A stretch of DNA of 64,000 nt from Sinorhizobium mexicanum (GCF_013488225.1 NZ_CP041238.1:211501-275500), one strand, 5' to 3'; numbered from the stretch's first letter, positions 37,977 through 48,459 are shown. Notes: generated by a model not told the origin, from the letters alone. Numbers and translations: made by a program.

Positions 37977-38191
37977 GCTTCAAAGATTGTCCCATTGACA
38001 AATGCGTGCCAGCGCGGGGATCCGGCGGCTGCTGCCTGATTATCTTGCCACAGGATTTAGTAAACCTTGAAGCGCGATACCATAGCCAACTCGGGGTACG
38101 CGTGGTTTTTTGTCGAAAAATGGCGCTGTTTCGGCCTGTTGCGCCGTCGCAGGCATCCGATCGTCCGCGCCACGGTCGCCGTGCGGCCATG

Positions 38192-38217
38192 AAAAAGCCC
38201 GGGATCGCTCCCGGGCT
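38192..38217 (-). terminator. Intrinsic terminator of dnaK
   Basis: On the minus strand AGCCCGGGA, a four-base loop and TCCCGGGCT (38196-38217) form a perfect nine-base stem followed by TTTTT (38192-38196). It begins 27 bp after the dnaK stop codon. It would separate dnaK from dnaJ transcripts, fully or partly. Confidence 0.92.
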
Positions 38218-38243
38218 CCTTGATGCAACGATCGAAAGAGGCT

Positions 38244-40166
<1,923 letters not shown>

Positions 40167-40275
40167 GTCGTTCTCTCCTTGCAGCGGACTGTCGGAACCC
40201 GGTCAGGCATTCGTGGGACAGCCCCTAACGGGATGGTCTTTGAATTTCACCGCAGCCGCGGCTGCGTCGATGCGG

Positions 40276-40307
40276 CGTATATAAGGACCGGCGTTTCGGA
40301 CTGCAAG
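40276..40307 (-). promoter_or_regulatory. Sigma-32 (RpoH) promoter of dnaK
   Basis: On the minus strand CTTG (40304-40307) is followed after 18 bases by CTTATATACG (40276-40285). This matches the alphaproteobacterial heat-shock consensus CTTG-N17-18-CYTATnTnnG at every fixed position. The expected transcription start is about 100 bp before the dnaK ATG at 40166. Confidence 0.85.
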
Positions 40308-40427
40308 GCATTCTGCGGGGGGATCAGGGGCAAAAGCAAGCGCTGTTGATGGCGGGATGAAGCGATATCGGCACGGCGCCTCGGCCGCGCCCGCGAATCC
40401 GGTCGAAAGGCGCGGTCGGCTCGCGGC

Positions 40428-42662
40428 TCAACCGCCCGTCAACAGGTCGAAAAGCGTCGTCCGGCGGGTGGCGCCAGTCGTCTCGCCGACACCTGCGGGC
40501 GGGATCGGCCCGGCGCTCTCTTCGTTTGCGGGTCGAACCTGCTCGATCGCGGCGGTGCCGTCCACGCTTGCCGGCGGTTCGGGAAACGCATCGGGATTGG
40601 CGGTTGCAAAACCGTCCGGAAGGGTGCCGGAGCCGGCGACAGCGCCGCCTTGGTCGAAGACAGGCTGCACGCCGGTCGTCCCGAAGAGCGGCGAGGGCGA
40701 CAGGCCCTCGTGGGCGGCGGCCATGTACTCATGCCAGGCCTTGGCCGGAAGCCCGCCGCCGGTGACCTTCTTCATCGACTTGCCGTCGTCATTGCCGAAC
40801 CAGACGCCGGTCGTCAGGTTCGACGTGTAGCCGACGAAGAGCGCATCGCGGAAGGATTGCGTCGTGCCGGTTTTGCCGGCTGCCTCCCAGCCCTTGATGC
40901 GCGCCTTCTTGCCGGTGCCGTCGGTCAGCACGCGCACCATCATCTGGTTCATCTCGCTGACGATCGCCGGGTCGAGCACGCGCGGCGGATTGTCGTAGGT
41001 GTTCTCGTAGAGCACGGTGCCGTCGGCCGTGGAGATGCGGCGGATGACGTGTGGCGTCGCCTTGAAGCCGCCATTCATGAAGGGCGCGTAGGATGAGGTG
41101 AGTTCCACGAGGCTCACTTCCGATGTTCCGAGCGCAATCGAGGCGTTCGCCTGCATCTCCGAATCGATCCCGAGCCGATGCGCGAGCTTGACGACGTTCT
41201 GCGGCCCCACCTCCATGACGAGTTCGGCCGCGATCGTATTCAGCGAATTGGCAAGCGCGTCGGCGAGCGTGACCTCGCCGCGGTATTTCTGGTCGTAGTT
41301 TTCCGGGGTCCAGTTGCCGATCCTGACCGGCGCGTCGTTTCTGACCGACATGGGCGTGCGGCCGATTTCGAGAGCTGCCGCATAGACGAAGGGCTTGAAG
41401 GCAGATCCCGGCTGGCGCTTTGCCTTCGACGCGCGATCGAACTGGCTTTCGGCATAGTCGCGGCCGCCGACCAATGCCCGGATGGCGCCGGTTCCGTCGA
41501 TCGACACGAGGGCGGCTTGCGAGGCGTTGAGCTTCCGGCCCTCCGCATCGAGCGTCGCTGAAATGGCTTCCTCGGCCTTCCTCTCGAGCGTCAGGTCGAT
41601 CGTCGTGTCGATCACAAGGTCCTGGTTGATTTCACCGATCATGCCGGGAAGCTGGTCCATGACCATGTCGGCGACATAGTGTTCGGCGCCCGACCAGAAG
41701 CTCTTGGCCTTGGTCGGGGCCTGCGACATCGCCGTCTTGATCTCGGCGTCGGTGACGAAGCCTTCCTCGCGCATGGCGCCGAGCACCACCTGCGCGCGCT
41801 CCTCGGCCGCTTCCGGGTCGCGCGCCGGAGAGAGGCGGGAAGGCGCCTTGAGCAGTCCGGCGAGCACGGCCGCCTCGCCGAGATTGACGTCGCGCGCCGA
41901 CTTGTTGAAGTAGCGTCGAGATGCCGCCTCGACGCCATAGGCGTTGGAACCGAAGAACACGCGATTGAGGTACATCGCGAGGATCTGGTCCTTGGAGTAT
42001 TTCTGCTCCAGCCAGAAGGCGAGCAGCACCTCCTGCACCTTGCGCTCCAGCGTGCGCTCGGGCGAGAGGAACAGGTTCTTGGCGAGCTGCTGCGTCAATG
42101 TCGAGCCGCCCTGGACCATGCGGCCGGTCGTCAGATTGGTCAGCATGGCGCGCGCCAAGCCCAGCGGATCGACGCCGAAATGCGAGTAGAAGCGGCGGTC
42201 CTCGATCGCGATCACCGCCTGCGGGATATAGGGCGACATGTTTTCGAGCGACAGCGCCTCCCCGCCAGTCGCGCCGCGATTGGCGATGATGTCGCCGCTG
42301 ACCGAAAGGATTTTCACGTTCGGCGGCCGGTCGGGAATCGACCAGCTGGTCGCGCTCGGCATCCGCGCGCCGTAATAGAGCACCAGGCCGCCGACACCGA
42401 TCGCACCCCATATGCCGAGTACGACGCACCAGTAGGCGAACCGGCGCACGAGGCCGAAAAAGCCGCCGCCGCTGCTGGAGCCGCGCCGGCCGCCGCGCTT
42501 GCCGCCTGTCTTTCGCTTGCCGGCCCCGGACTTGCCGCGGGCGGGCCGGCGGGCACCTCCGCTCACGCGATCACTCGCCTCGACGCGCCAATCATCGTCG
42601 TCGCTGTCGCTGGCGCCGAAAGAAGGTTCGATCCGCTGTCCTGATTTGCCGCGTGCTGCCAT
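40428..42662 (-). CDS. Class A penicillin-binding protein (PBP1A family)
   Basis: The 744-residue bifunctional enzyme has a basic, low-complexity cytoplasmic N-terminus (about 1-60) and one membrane segment (about 68-92). A glycosyltransferase 51 domain follows (EDRRFYSHFGVDPLGLARAM with the catalytic Glu; GGSTLTQQLAKNLFLSPERT), and then a transpeptidase domain with SxxK in QPGSAFKPFVY, SxN in ANSLNTIAAE and KTG in AGKTGTTQSFRDALF. A Pro/Ala-rich tail closes the protein. It polymerises and cross-links murein. It lies 261 bp upstream of dnaK. Confidence 0.94.
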   Translation of the reverse strand: MAARGKSGQRIEPSFGASDSDDDDWRVEASDRVSGGARRPARGKSGAGKRKTGGKRGGRRGSSSGGGFFGLVRRFAYWCVVLGIWGAIGVGGLVLYYGARMPSATSWSIPDRPPNVKILSVSGDIIANRGATGGEALSLENMSPYIPQAVIAIEDRRFYSHFGVDPLGLARAMLTNLTTGRMVQGGSTLTQQLAKNLFLSPERTLERKVQEVLLAFWLEQKYSKDQILAMYLNRVFFGSNAYGVEAASRRYFNKSARDVNLGEAAVLAGLLKAPSRLSPARDPEAAEERAQVVLGAMREEGFVTDAEIKTAMSQAPTKAKSFWSGAEHYVADMVMDQLPGMIGEINQDLVIDTTIDLTLERKAEEAISATLDAEGRKLNASQAALVSIDGTGAIRALVGGRDYAESQFDRASKAKRQPGSAFKPFVYAAALEIGRTPMSVRNDAPVRIGNWTPENYDQKYRGEVTLADALANSLNTIAAELVMEVGPQNVVKLAHRLGIDSEMQANASIALGTSEVSLVELTSSYAPFMNGGFKATPHVIRRISTADGTVLYENTYDNPPRVLDPAIVSEMNQMMVRVLTDGTGKKARIKGWEAAGKTGTTQSFRDALFVGYTSNLTTGVWFGNDDGKSMKKVTGGGLPAKAWHEYMAAAHEGLSPSPLFGTTGVQPVFDQGGAVAGSGTLPDGFATANPDAFPEPPASVDGTAAIEQVRPANEESAGPIPPAGVGETTGATRRTTLFDLLTGG

Positions 42663-42960
42663 GCCGGAAGGAACTCTCCCTTTGAGGTCCGACCTTGATC
42701 ACTCGAAAGCGATTCCCGGCGGCGCAATTCCCGTCGTGCGTTCGAGTTCACCCAGGCGCACGTGGCGATGCGGTGGACTCTAAATGCGGCAATTTAAGGG
42801 GGAGTTAAGAGTTCTCTCGTGAAAAAGATAGAGTGTTCAAAAACTTGCGTCGGACCGGCTGGCCGACGCCTTCTTTTCGTCGGGGGCCAACACCCAGGGA
42901 AGGCGTTGGCTATTTCGCCGGATGCCGGAAACATAGAACGCGCTACAAGCAGCGAGCCGC
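42663..42960. other. Gene-free spacer before the sRNA
   Basis: About 300 bp upstream of the PBP gene (minus) and the sRNA (plus) contain no convincing ORF. It must hold the PBP promoter. GTCGGACCGGCTGGCCGACG (42850-42869) can form a stem (GTCGG/CCGAC), and CAACGCC/GGCGTTGG-like pairs follow near 42890-42910. Small open frames at 42819-43018 lack ribosome sites and were not called. Confidence 0.5.
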
Positions 42961-42977
42961 ATTGCACTCAGCGCAAT
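42961..42977. promoter_or_regulatory. LysR-type box upstream of the three-hairpin sRNA
   Basis: ATTGC-ACTCAGC-GCAAT is a perfect five-base inverted repeat with the T-N11-A layout of LysR-type regulator sites. A second GCAATGC lies at 42981-42987. If the sRNA starts near 43030, the box is centred about 60 bp upstream, the usual position for an activating LysR site. The regulator itself is not identified. Confidence 0.45.
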
Positions 42978-43029
42978 GCTGCAATGCAACATTGTCCCTA
43001 TTAAATCAGGGGGAATGACTTATTCTCAC

Positions 43030-43148
43030 TCTTGTCGAAGCGCTGTACCTCCTCCCACAGCGCCAGACGCCGATCGGTCCACTCCTCCTCCCAGGACCGA
43101 TCTAGTTCAGAGACCCCGAGCCACCTCCTCCCGGCTCGGGGTTTTTTT
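43030..43148 (+). ncRNA. Trans-acting sRNA with three anti-Shine-Dalgarno hairpins (alpha-r14/NfeR-like)
   Basis: Three hairpins in a row each display the loop motif CCTCCTCCC. Hairpin 1 is GCGCTGT/ACAGCGC (43040-43063), hairpin 2 GATCGGTCC/GGACCGATC (43072-43102), and hairpin 3 CCCCGAGCC/GGCTCGGGG (43114-43141) followed by T7 (43142-43148), an intrinsic terminator. This is the architecture of the alphaproteobacterial alpha-r14 ('cuckoo') sRNAs such as NfeR1 of S. meliloti, which use the loops to pair with ribosome-binding sites. The 5' end near 43030 is estimated, not seen. Confidence 0.88.
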
Positions 43149-43195
43149 GTACCAGCTGACTGCATGCCGAAAAAACCATGGCTCCAGGCCCGGAG

Positions 43196-43403
43196 CTACT
43201 GCATGTTTCCTTAAATCGCAGCCGATTTAAGGATAAAAACATGCAGCAATTCAAAGTGCTACAGCGTCCTTTGCGCGTCTGATAAGACGCGCGGCGCTAC
43301 TGCATGTTTCCTTAAATCGCAGCCGATTTAAGGATAAAAACATGCAGCAATTCAAAGTGCTACAGCGTCCTTTGCGCGTCTGATAAGACGCGTGGCGCTG
43401 TAG
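43196..43403. repeat. Tandem pair of RIME-like repeats, 101-bp period
   Basis: Two copies of the two-palindrome element lie head to tail: the unit starting CTACTGCATGTTTCC at 43196 repeats at 43297. The sequence shared between them is identical for about 94 bases and differs only near the end (GCGCGGCGCT against GCGTGGCGCT). The second copy is complete to CTGTAG at 43403. Such identity suggests a recent duplication. It separates the sRNA from the DMT transporter gene, which starts 17 bp later. Confidence 0.95.
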
Positions 43404-43419
43404 GGATATCGGGCTCCTC

Positions 43420-44310
43420 ATGAAATCCAGGGCAAACGGCTACGTCTTCGCGCTTCTTGCGATCGTCATCTTCGCGATCCAGGACGGCATCTCCAAACAT
43501 CTTGGCGCCATCTATCCGCCGGTCTTCGTCTCGATGATCCGCTATTGGGCCTTTGCCGCCTTCGCCACTGGGCTGGCGGCGCGGGCGCCGGGCGGGCTCA
43601 AGGCGACGATCGTGACGAAGAAGCCGGCACTGCAGTTGCTGCGCGGCGTCTTGCTGCCGGCGCAGATCGTCATCGTCATCACCGCCTTCACGATCGTCGG
43701 CCTCGCGCATTCGCAGGCGATCCTGGCCGCTACGCCGCTCTTCGTGGCGCTTCTGTCCATGCCGCTTCTTGGCGAGCGGGTCGGCTGGCGGCGGTGGGTG
43801 GCGATTTCGGCTGGCCTCGTCGGCGTGCTGCTGATTCTGAAGCCGCAGCAGGGGACCTTCGACACGAGCTTCCTGCTGCCGCTCTCGGCGGCGTTCATGT
43901 TTGCGATCTACATCATCACGACGCGACTTGTCAGCCGCGGCGGCGATTCGGCGATGACCAGCTTCTTCTACACCGGCAGCGTCGGCGCAGTTGCGATCAG
44001 CCTGGTCGGACCATTCTTCTGGACGGCGCTGTCGCCAACCGATTGGGGCTGGATGCTGCTGCTCTGCATCACCGGGACCTCGAGCCACTATTTCCTGATT
44101 CGCGCCTATGACATGCTCGATGCGGTCGCAGTTCAGCCGCTCACCTATCTGCAATTGGTCTTCGCTTCGATCATGGGCGTCACCATCTTCGGCGAGACGT
44201 TGACAGCAAACATGGTTCTAGGCTCCATCCTGGTGGTCGCGGCCGGCATCTTCACGGTCTGGCGCGAGCATGTGGTCGCGAGGCGCAAGGCCGGCCTGCC
44301 GCCGAAGTGA
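43420..44310 (+). CDS. DMT-family (EamA) transporter
   Basis: The 296-residue protein has ten hydrophobic helices in two EamA halves. The first half starts GYVFALLAIVIFAIQDGISKHLG, and the second covers LLPLSAAFMFAIYIITTRLVSR to MVLGSILVVAAGIFTVWRE. The families include metabolite and drug exporters; the substrate is unknown. Because the tandem RIME-like repeat ends only 17 bp before the ATG, the promoter or leader of this gene must lie in or before the repeat. Confidence 0.9.
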   Translation: MKSRANGYVFALLAIVIFAIQDGISKHLGAIYPPVFVSMIRYWAFAAFATGLAARAPGGLKATIVTKKPALQLLRGVLLPAQIVIVITAFTIVGLAHSQAILAATPLFVALLSMPLLGERVGWRRWVAISAGLVGVLLILKPQQGTFDTSFLLPLSAAFMFAIYIITTRLVSRGGDSAMTSFFYTGSVGAVAISLVGPFFWTALSPTDWGWMLLLCITGTSSHYFLIRAYDMLDAVAVQPLTYLQLVFASIMGVTIFGETLTANMVLGSILVVAAGIFTVWREHVVARRKAGLPPK

Positions 44311-44416
44311 TCCCGCATCGGCTTTCGCGCTCGGCCATCGCGAGCGGCGAAATCTGTCTTGCCTTCTGGCTGCCACTTGCCGGGCCTTGAATAGGCATCC
44401 GGCAAAGGAGAAAGCG

Positions 44417-44908
44417 ATGAAGGTTTGTTTTACGGTAGCCGTCGCATTCGCGGCATTGGCGGCGGTGAAGGCCGAAGCCTCGGCCGAGGAGGCGGTCCCC
44501 TACGTCGACGATCGCTCCGACGGCGCCGCGCTCGTGCGTTCGCTCTACAATGCCATCAACCGCAAGGAATATGCCCGCGCCTACGGTTATTTCGCCGACA
44601 CGCAGCCGGTCGGCGGTTTCGGAGACTTCTCGCGCGGCTATGCGAACACCGTCTCGGTCGAGGTCAGGATTGGAAAGGTGACGACCGAGGGCGCCGCCGG
44701 CAGCGTCTATGCCGCCATTCCCGTTGCGGTCAAATCCGTCGAGCAGCGTCAAAAAATTCGCTTGTTTGCCGGCTGCTACGTCGCCCGCATCATCAGTCCG
44801 GCGCTGCAGGCCCCACCCTTCACGCCCTATCAGATCGAGGCGGCGCGGCTCAAGGAGGTAGAGGGGCCGATCGAGCAGGCGGTACCCTCCGTTTGCGACG
44901 CGCCCTGA
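44417..44908 (+). CDS. Secreted protein of unknown function
   Basis: The 163-residue product has a signal peptide (about 3-22, VCFTVAVAFAALAAVKAEASA region). A mature part follows with DDRSDGAALVRSLYNAINRKEYARAYGYFADTQPV, which resembles the helical opening of SnoaL/NTF2-like or limonene-hydrolase-type proteins, and two cysteines (AGCYVARI, VPSVCDAP) that may form a disulfide. I do not recognise a named family. AAAGGAGAAAG precedes the ATG, and no other gene is obviously coupled. Confidence 0.8.
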   Translation: MKVCFTVAVAFAALAAVKAEASAEEAVPYVDDRSDGAALVRSLYNAINRKEYARAYGYFADTQPVGGFGDFSRGYANTVSVEVRIGKVTTEGAAGSVYAAIPVAVKSVEQRQKIRLFAGCYVARIISPALQAPPFTPYQIEAARLKEVEGPIEQAVPSVCDAP

Positions 44909-44951
44909 TCGGCTCGCTGCCTACGCTTCCTTCAGGGAATCTGCCAGCCGG

Positions 44952-45902
44952 CTACGGCATGCCGCCGTTTCGCTGCGCCAGGAAGCGCGAGCGCTCGTAG
45001 ATCAGGATCACCACCAGTGCCATGACGAACGGCACGACGAGGTAGAGCAGCCGGAAGATCGCGAGTGCGGCCAGCACATCGGCTGGATCCATCTCCGGCA
45101 GCGCCGCGATGAAAACGAGCTCGAGCACGCCGAGGCCGCCGGGCGCGTGCGACAGCAGCGCTGCCGAGAAGGACGCGAGGAAGATGCCGAGAATGACGAC
45201 GTAGCCGGGATTACCGGCCTGCGGCAGCGCGAAATAGATGATGCCGGCCGCGCCGAGAAGTTCGACGGGACCAATCACCATCTGCCTGACGACGATCGAA
45301 GGCCTGGGATAGTGCAGTTGGAACCAGCGCGTGCGAATCGGCCGAAGGCCGATCAGGCTGCCGAGCACGTAAAGGCCTATGAGCACGAGGATGATGACGC
45401 CGGTCGTCAATGACATCTCGATCGGCACGAATTCCGCAAAGCGCTCGATAATGTCAGGCTTCACCAACAGAACGATTGCCGACAACGTCAGCGTGCCGAG
45501 CGTGAAGGTGAAGGAGCAGAAGGCGACGAGGATGCCGACCTCGCCGGCCGTCAGCCCCTTCGACCGGTAGGCGCGGTAGCGCACCACGGCGCCTGAAAAC
45601 ACCGACGCGCCGAGATTGTGCGAGAGCGCATAGGTCGTGAACGAGCAGACCGCGATGAACCAGATGGAAATGTGGCGGTGGCCGAGATGGTCGAGTGCGA
45701 GCTTGTCATAGGCGGCAAGCGCCGCATAGGCGAGGAGGGTCGCTCCGATGGCAAGCAGCCAGCTCCCGAGCGAGGTCGCCTGGAAACTGGCGATGAAGTC
45801 ATCGACCGAGAGGCCTCGCAGTTCGTGGTAGAGCGCATTTACCGAGAACAGGATCGCCGCCAGCCCGACAGCGGGCCAAAGATAGGCTTTCAACCTTTTC
45901 AT
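44952..45902 (-). CDS. YbhN/UPF0104-family integral membrane protein (MprF flippase-like domain)
   Basis: The 316-residue protein has about eight membrane helices and the lysylphosphatidylglycerol synthase transmembrane-region signature: YALSHNLGASVFSGAVVRYRAYRSKGLTAGEVG in the middle and LLSHAPGGLGVLELVFIAALPE near the end. The soluble aminoacyl-transfer domain of MprF is absent, so lipid aminoacylation is not expected. A lipid-transport role is possible but unproven. Confidence 0.87.
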   Translation of the reverse strand: MKRLKAYLWPAVGLAAILFSVNALYHELRGLSVDDFIASFQATSLGSWLLAIGATLLAYAALAAYDKLALDHLGHRHISIWFIAVCSFTTYALSHNLGASVFSGAVVRYRAYRSKGLTAGEVGILVAFCSFTFTLGTLTLSAIVLLVKPDIIERFAEFVPIEMSLTTGVIILVLIGLYVLGSLIGLRPIRTRWFQLHYPRPSIVVRQMVIGPVELLGAAGIIYFALPQAGNPGYVVILGIFLASFSAALLSHAPGGLGVLELVFIAALPEMDPADVLAALAIFRLLYLVVPFVMALVVILIYERSRFLAQRNGGMP

Positions 45903-46207
45903 GCCGGCGCCAGGGTGTTCCTGGGGGCGAGATTGGCAGAGGAACTTGGAGGATGGCGAAGCATGCCATCCCGGTTTCGCATTCCAAAAGGACCGCGTCC
46001 GGAACGCGATGTCTCGGTCCTCGACCTAGCCAACAGCCCATTTCCCCATTCTGATCGTTTTATAAAAAGGGAAGCATCCCACAGCCACGAGGTCAAGCAG
46101 CGATGACCGGATATGCGGACACTCATCCGCGATGATGCGAAAAGCGGTCGACGGGATGCGCAAACGCGGAGGCGCCGCGGCCGAGGCTTTCTCGGACTTG
46201 GACGGCA
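45903..46207. other. Gene-free spacer
   Basis: About 300 bp between the YbhN-type gene and the dipeptidase contain only short unsupported frames. It includes the promoter region of the YbhN-type gene. No hairpin, sRNA or operator was recognised with confidence. Confidence 0.5.
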
Positions 46208-46208
46208 T

Positions 46209-46244
46209 AGCGCCGCGCGTCCGATCAGACGCGCGGCGCTACAG
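46209..46244. repeat. RIME-like repeat fragment (second palindrome only)
   Basis: GCGCCGCGCGTCCGATCAGACGCGCGGCGCTACAG is the second palindrome of the RIME-like element without the first. It lies seven bases beyond the dipeptidase stop codon and can form a strong stem, so it may act as a 3'-end structure for that gene. Confidence 0.7.
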
Positions 46245-46250
46245 AGGTAA

Positions 46251-47642
46251 TCAGGCGGCCAACGCGTCGAGGATCCGGATCCACGAGCGGATACCTTTGT
46301 GGAAGGACGTAAGCTCGTATTTCTCGTTCGGTGAATGAATGCGGTCGTCGGAAAGACCGAAGCCGACGAGCAGCGATTCGATGCCGAGCATCTTCTGGAA
46401 ATCGCCGACGATCGGGATCGAGCCGCCCATGCCGATCACGACCGCGGGTTTCGGCCATTCATCGGAAAGCGCCATCTTCGCCGTGTTCAGCAGGGACGAA
46501 TCATAGGGCAGGTGGATCGCCGGCGAGCCGCCATGGGCATGGAATTCCACCGAGCAGTCCGCCGGCACCTTCGACCGTGCATAGGCGCGGAAGGCCTCGC
46601 GGATCTTGGCCGGATCCTGATGGCCGACGAGGCGGAACGACACTTTCGCCGATGCCTCAGCCGCGATCACGGTCTTGAAGCCTTCGCCCGTATAGCCGCC
46701 GGTGATGCCGTTGACCTCGGCCGTCGGGCGCGCCCAGGTCAATTCGAGCACGGAGCGTCCCTTCTCGCCGGAAGGGATCGACAGACCGATCTGGCCGAGG
46801 AACTTCTCGGCCGTCTGACCGAGCGTGTCCCAGGCCGCCTTGATCTGGCCGGGCGTCTCCTCGACGCCATCGTAGAAATTTTCGAGCGTGATGCGCCCCG
46901 TCTCGTCGTGCAGCCCGGCAAGGATGTCGGTCAGGATGTGGATCGGGTTCGCTGCCGCGCCGCCGAAATAGCCCGAATGCAGATCGCGATCGGCAGCCTT
47001 GATGAGGATCTCCTCGCCGACGAGGCCGCGCAGGCCTGCGGAAATCGCCGGCGTCTCGCCGTCCCACATGCTCGTGTCGCAGACGAGCGCATAGTCTGCC
47101 TTGAGTTCGGCGGCATTGGCCTGGAGGAAGGGCTTCAGCGACGGCGAGCCCGATTCTTCCTCACCCTCGAAGAGAATGGTGATCCGGCAGGGAAGGGCGT
47201 CATGGATCTCCTTGTAGGCGCGCACGGCTTCGAGGAAGGTCATCAACTGGCCTTTGTCGTCGGACGTGCCGCGGCCGGTAATAACCTTGCGCCCGGGCTC
47301 GATCTCCTTGATCGCCGGTTCGAACGGAGGAGCGTCCCAGAGATTCAGCGGGTCGACCGGCTGCACGTCGTAGTGGCCGTAGAACAGCACGTGCGGAGCA
47401 TTCGCCTTTGCGCCGACGTGGTGGGCGACGACCATCGGATGGCCGGGTGTTTCGCGTACGGAGGCAGTGAAGCCGAGCGTGTTCAGTTCCGCGACGAGCC
47501 ACTCGGCCGCCTTGCGGCACTCCGCCTTGAAGGTCGGGTCCGTGGAAATGGACTTGATGCGGACGAGATCGAAAAGCCGATCCAGGCTCTTCGGAAGATT
47601 GGCGTCGGCGCGCTCCAGAACAGGGGTAATGTCTGCCATCAT
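46251..47642 (-). CDS. M20-family dipeptidase
   Basis: The 463-residue metallopeptidase has the first metal motif in VLFYGHYDVQPVDP (His and Asp). The bridging Asp lies in ITGRGTSDDKGQLMTFLEAV, catalytic EE in ILFEGEEESGSPSL, further ligands in YALVCDTSMWDGETPAI and a final His in DRIHSPNEKYELTSFHKG. A lid domain is inserted at about 205-365. It is a zinc dipeptidase of the carnosinase/Dug1-like group. Two adjacent ATGs (47642, 47639) can serve as start. Confidence 0.93.
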   Translation of the reverse strand: MMADITPVLERADANLPKSLDRLFDLVRIKSISTDPTFKAECRKAAEWLVAELNTLGFTASVRETPGHPMVVAHHVGAKANAPHVLFYGHYDVQPVDPLNLWDAPPFEPAIKEIEPGRKVITGRGTSDDKGQLMTFLEAVRAYKEIHDALPCRITILFEGEEESGSPSLKPFLQANAAELKADYALVCDTSMWDGETPAISAGLRGLVGEEILIKAADRDLHSGYFGGAAANPIHILTDILAGLHDETGRITLENFYDGVEETPGQIKAAWDTLGQTAEKFLGQIGLSIPSGEKGRSVLELTWARPTAEVNGITGGYTGEGFKTVIAAEASAKVSFRLVGHQDPAKIREAFRAYARSKVPADCSVEFHAHGGSPAIHLPYDSSLLNTAKMALSDEWPKPAVVIGMGGSIPIVGDFQKMLGIESLLVGFGLSDDRIHSPNEKYELTSFHKGIRSWIRILDALAA

Positions 47643-47815
47643 GCGAATCCTTATGTGCGTTTCGCGCGGAACCTAGCCCATAACCCCGAAAATCGAAATC
47701 GGTTTCGGAGAGGGATTTTGTACATCTCTAGGTATTACCGCATCCCTATGGCTTCGACTGCCAGCGGCTTCGAATGAAAATTGCTGGTGCAACGGTAAAT
47801 TGCCGGAGCGAGGAA

Positions 47816-48259
47816 TCAGGAAACGTCGCCGTTGCGGGCGGTATTGGCGAGCGCCATGCGCATGTATTCGAGCATCAGTTCCCTTTCGAAGCGGCGAAAG
47901 CCGGACAGCAGGGATTGCTCCGCCGCGAGCGCTGCTTCCTTCGCCGCCGCCTCGATCTCTCTCGCCCGTTCCGTCAGGAAGATCTGTTGCGAGCGCCGGT
48001 CGTACGGGTGCTGGCGGCGGGTAATGAGCCCGTCGCGCTCCATGCGGGCGAGCGTGTTGGCCATGGTCGCCTGCTCGATGTCCAGCCGATCGAGGAGCTG
48101 CCTTTGCGTCAACCCTTCCTCGGACCAGAGCTCAAGCAGAACCGGAAACTGGCCGGGCGCGAAGCCGAGCTTCTGGCCCCGCTCCTGCAGGGCGCGCGAG
48201 AAACCTTTTGCCAGCAGGCTGGCCAGGTAAGTCGCAGATTCCATACGATTGAAGGCCAT
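47816..48259 (-). CDS. MarR-family transcriptional regulator
   Basis: The 147-residue protein has the MarR winged helix: LGFAPGQFPVLLELWSEEGLTQRQLLDRLDIEQATMANTLARMERDGLITRRQHPYDRRSQQIFLTERA (about 30-98), with the DxRs wing (YDRRSQ). Flanking helices form the dimer interface. The frame extends to 48301 with a TTG, but the ATG at 48259 (MAFNRMESATYL) is more natural. In S. meliloti a MarR gene also neighbours polA across an sRNA gene. Confidence 0.88.
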   Translation of the reverse strand: MAFNRMESATYLASLLAKGFSRALQERGQKLGFAPGQFPVLLELWSEEGLTQRQLLDRLDIEQATMANTLARMERDGLITRRQHPYDRRSQQIFLTERAREIEAAAKEAALAAEQSLLSGFRRFERELMLEYMRMALANTARNGDVS

Positions 48260-48350
48260 GCCTAATGGGTACGTGTGAACTGGTTTGAAGACAAGTTCCA
48301 AAGCTTACGATGGAACTGAACTATTCTGAATTCACAAGGATTTGAGCGAC

Positions 48351-48457
48351 CTACAGCGCCGCGCGTCTTTTCAGACGCGCAAAGGACGCTGTAGCACTTT
48401 GAATTGCTGCATGTCTTTGTCCTTTAATCGGCTACGATTAAAGGCGACATGCAGTAG
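48351..48457. repeat. RIME-like repeat, inverted orientation
   Basis: CTACAGCGCCGCGCGTCTTTTCAGACGCGC...CTGTAG and then the CTGCATG/CATGCAG palindrome run in the opposite orientation to the copies at 26569 and 43196. It lies in the spacer between the MarR gene and the sRNA locus. Confidence 0.9.
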
Positions 48458-48459
48458 CT

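Noticed and set aside
42819..43230. Small frames across the sRNA region
   Set aside because: They overlap the sRNA hairpins and terminator, differ by frame only, and have no ribosome sites.
43196..43403. Possible CRISPR or VNTR array
   Set aside because: Only two units with no spacers; each is a dispersed RIME-like element found elsewhere in the window.
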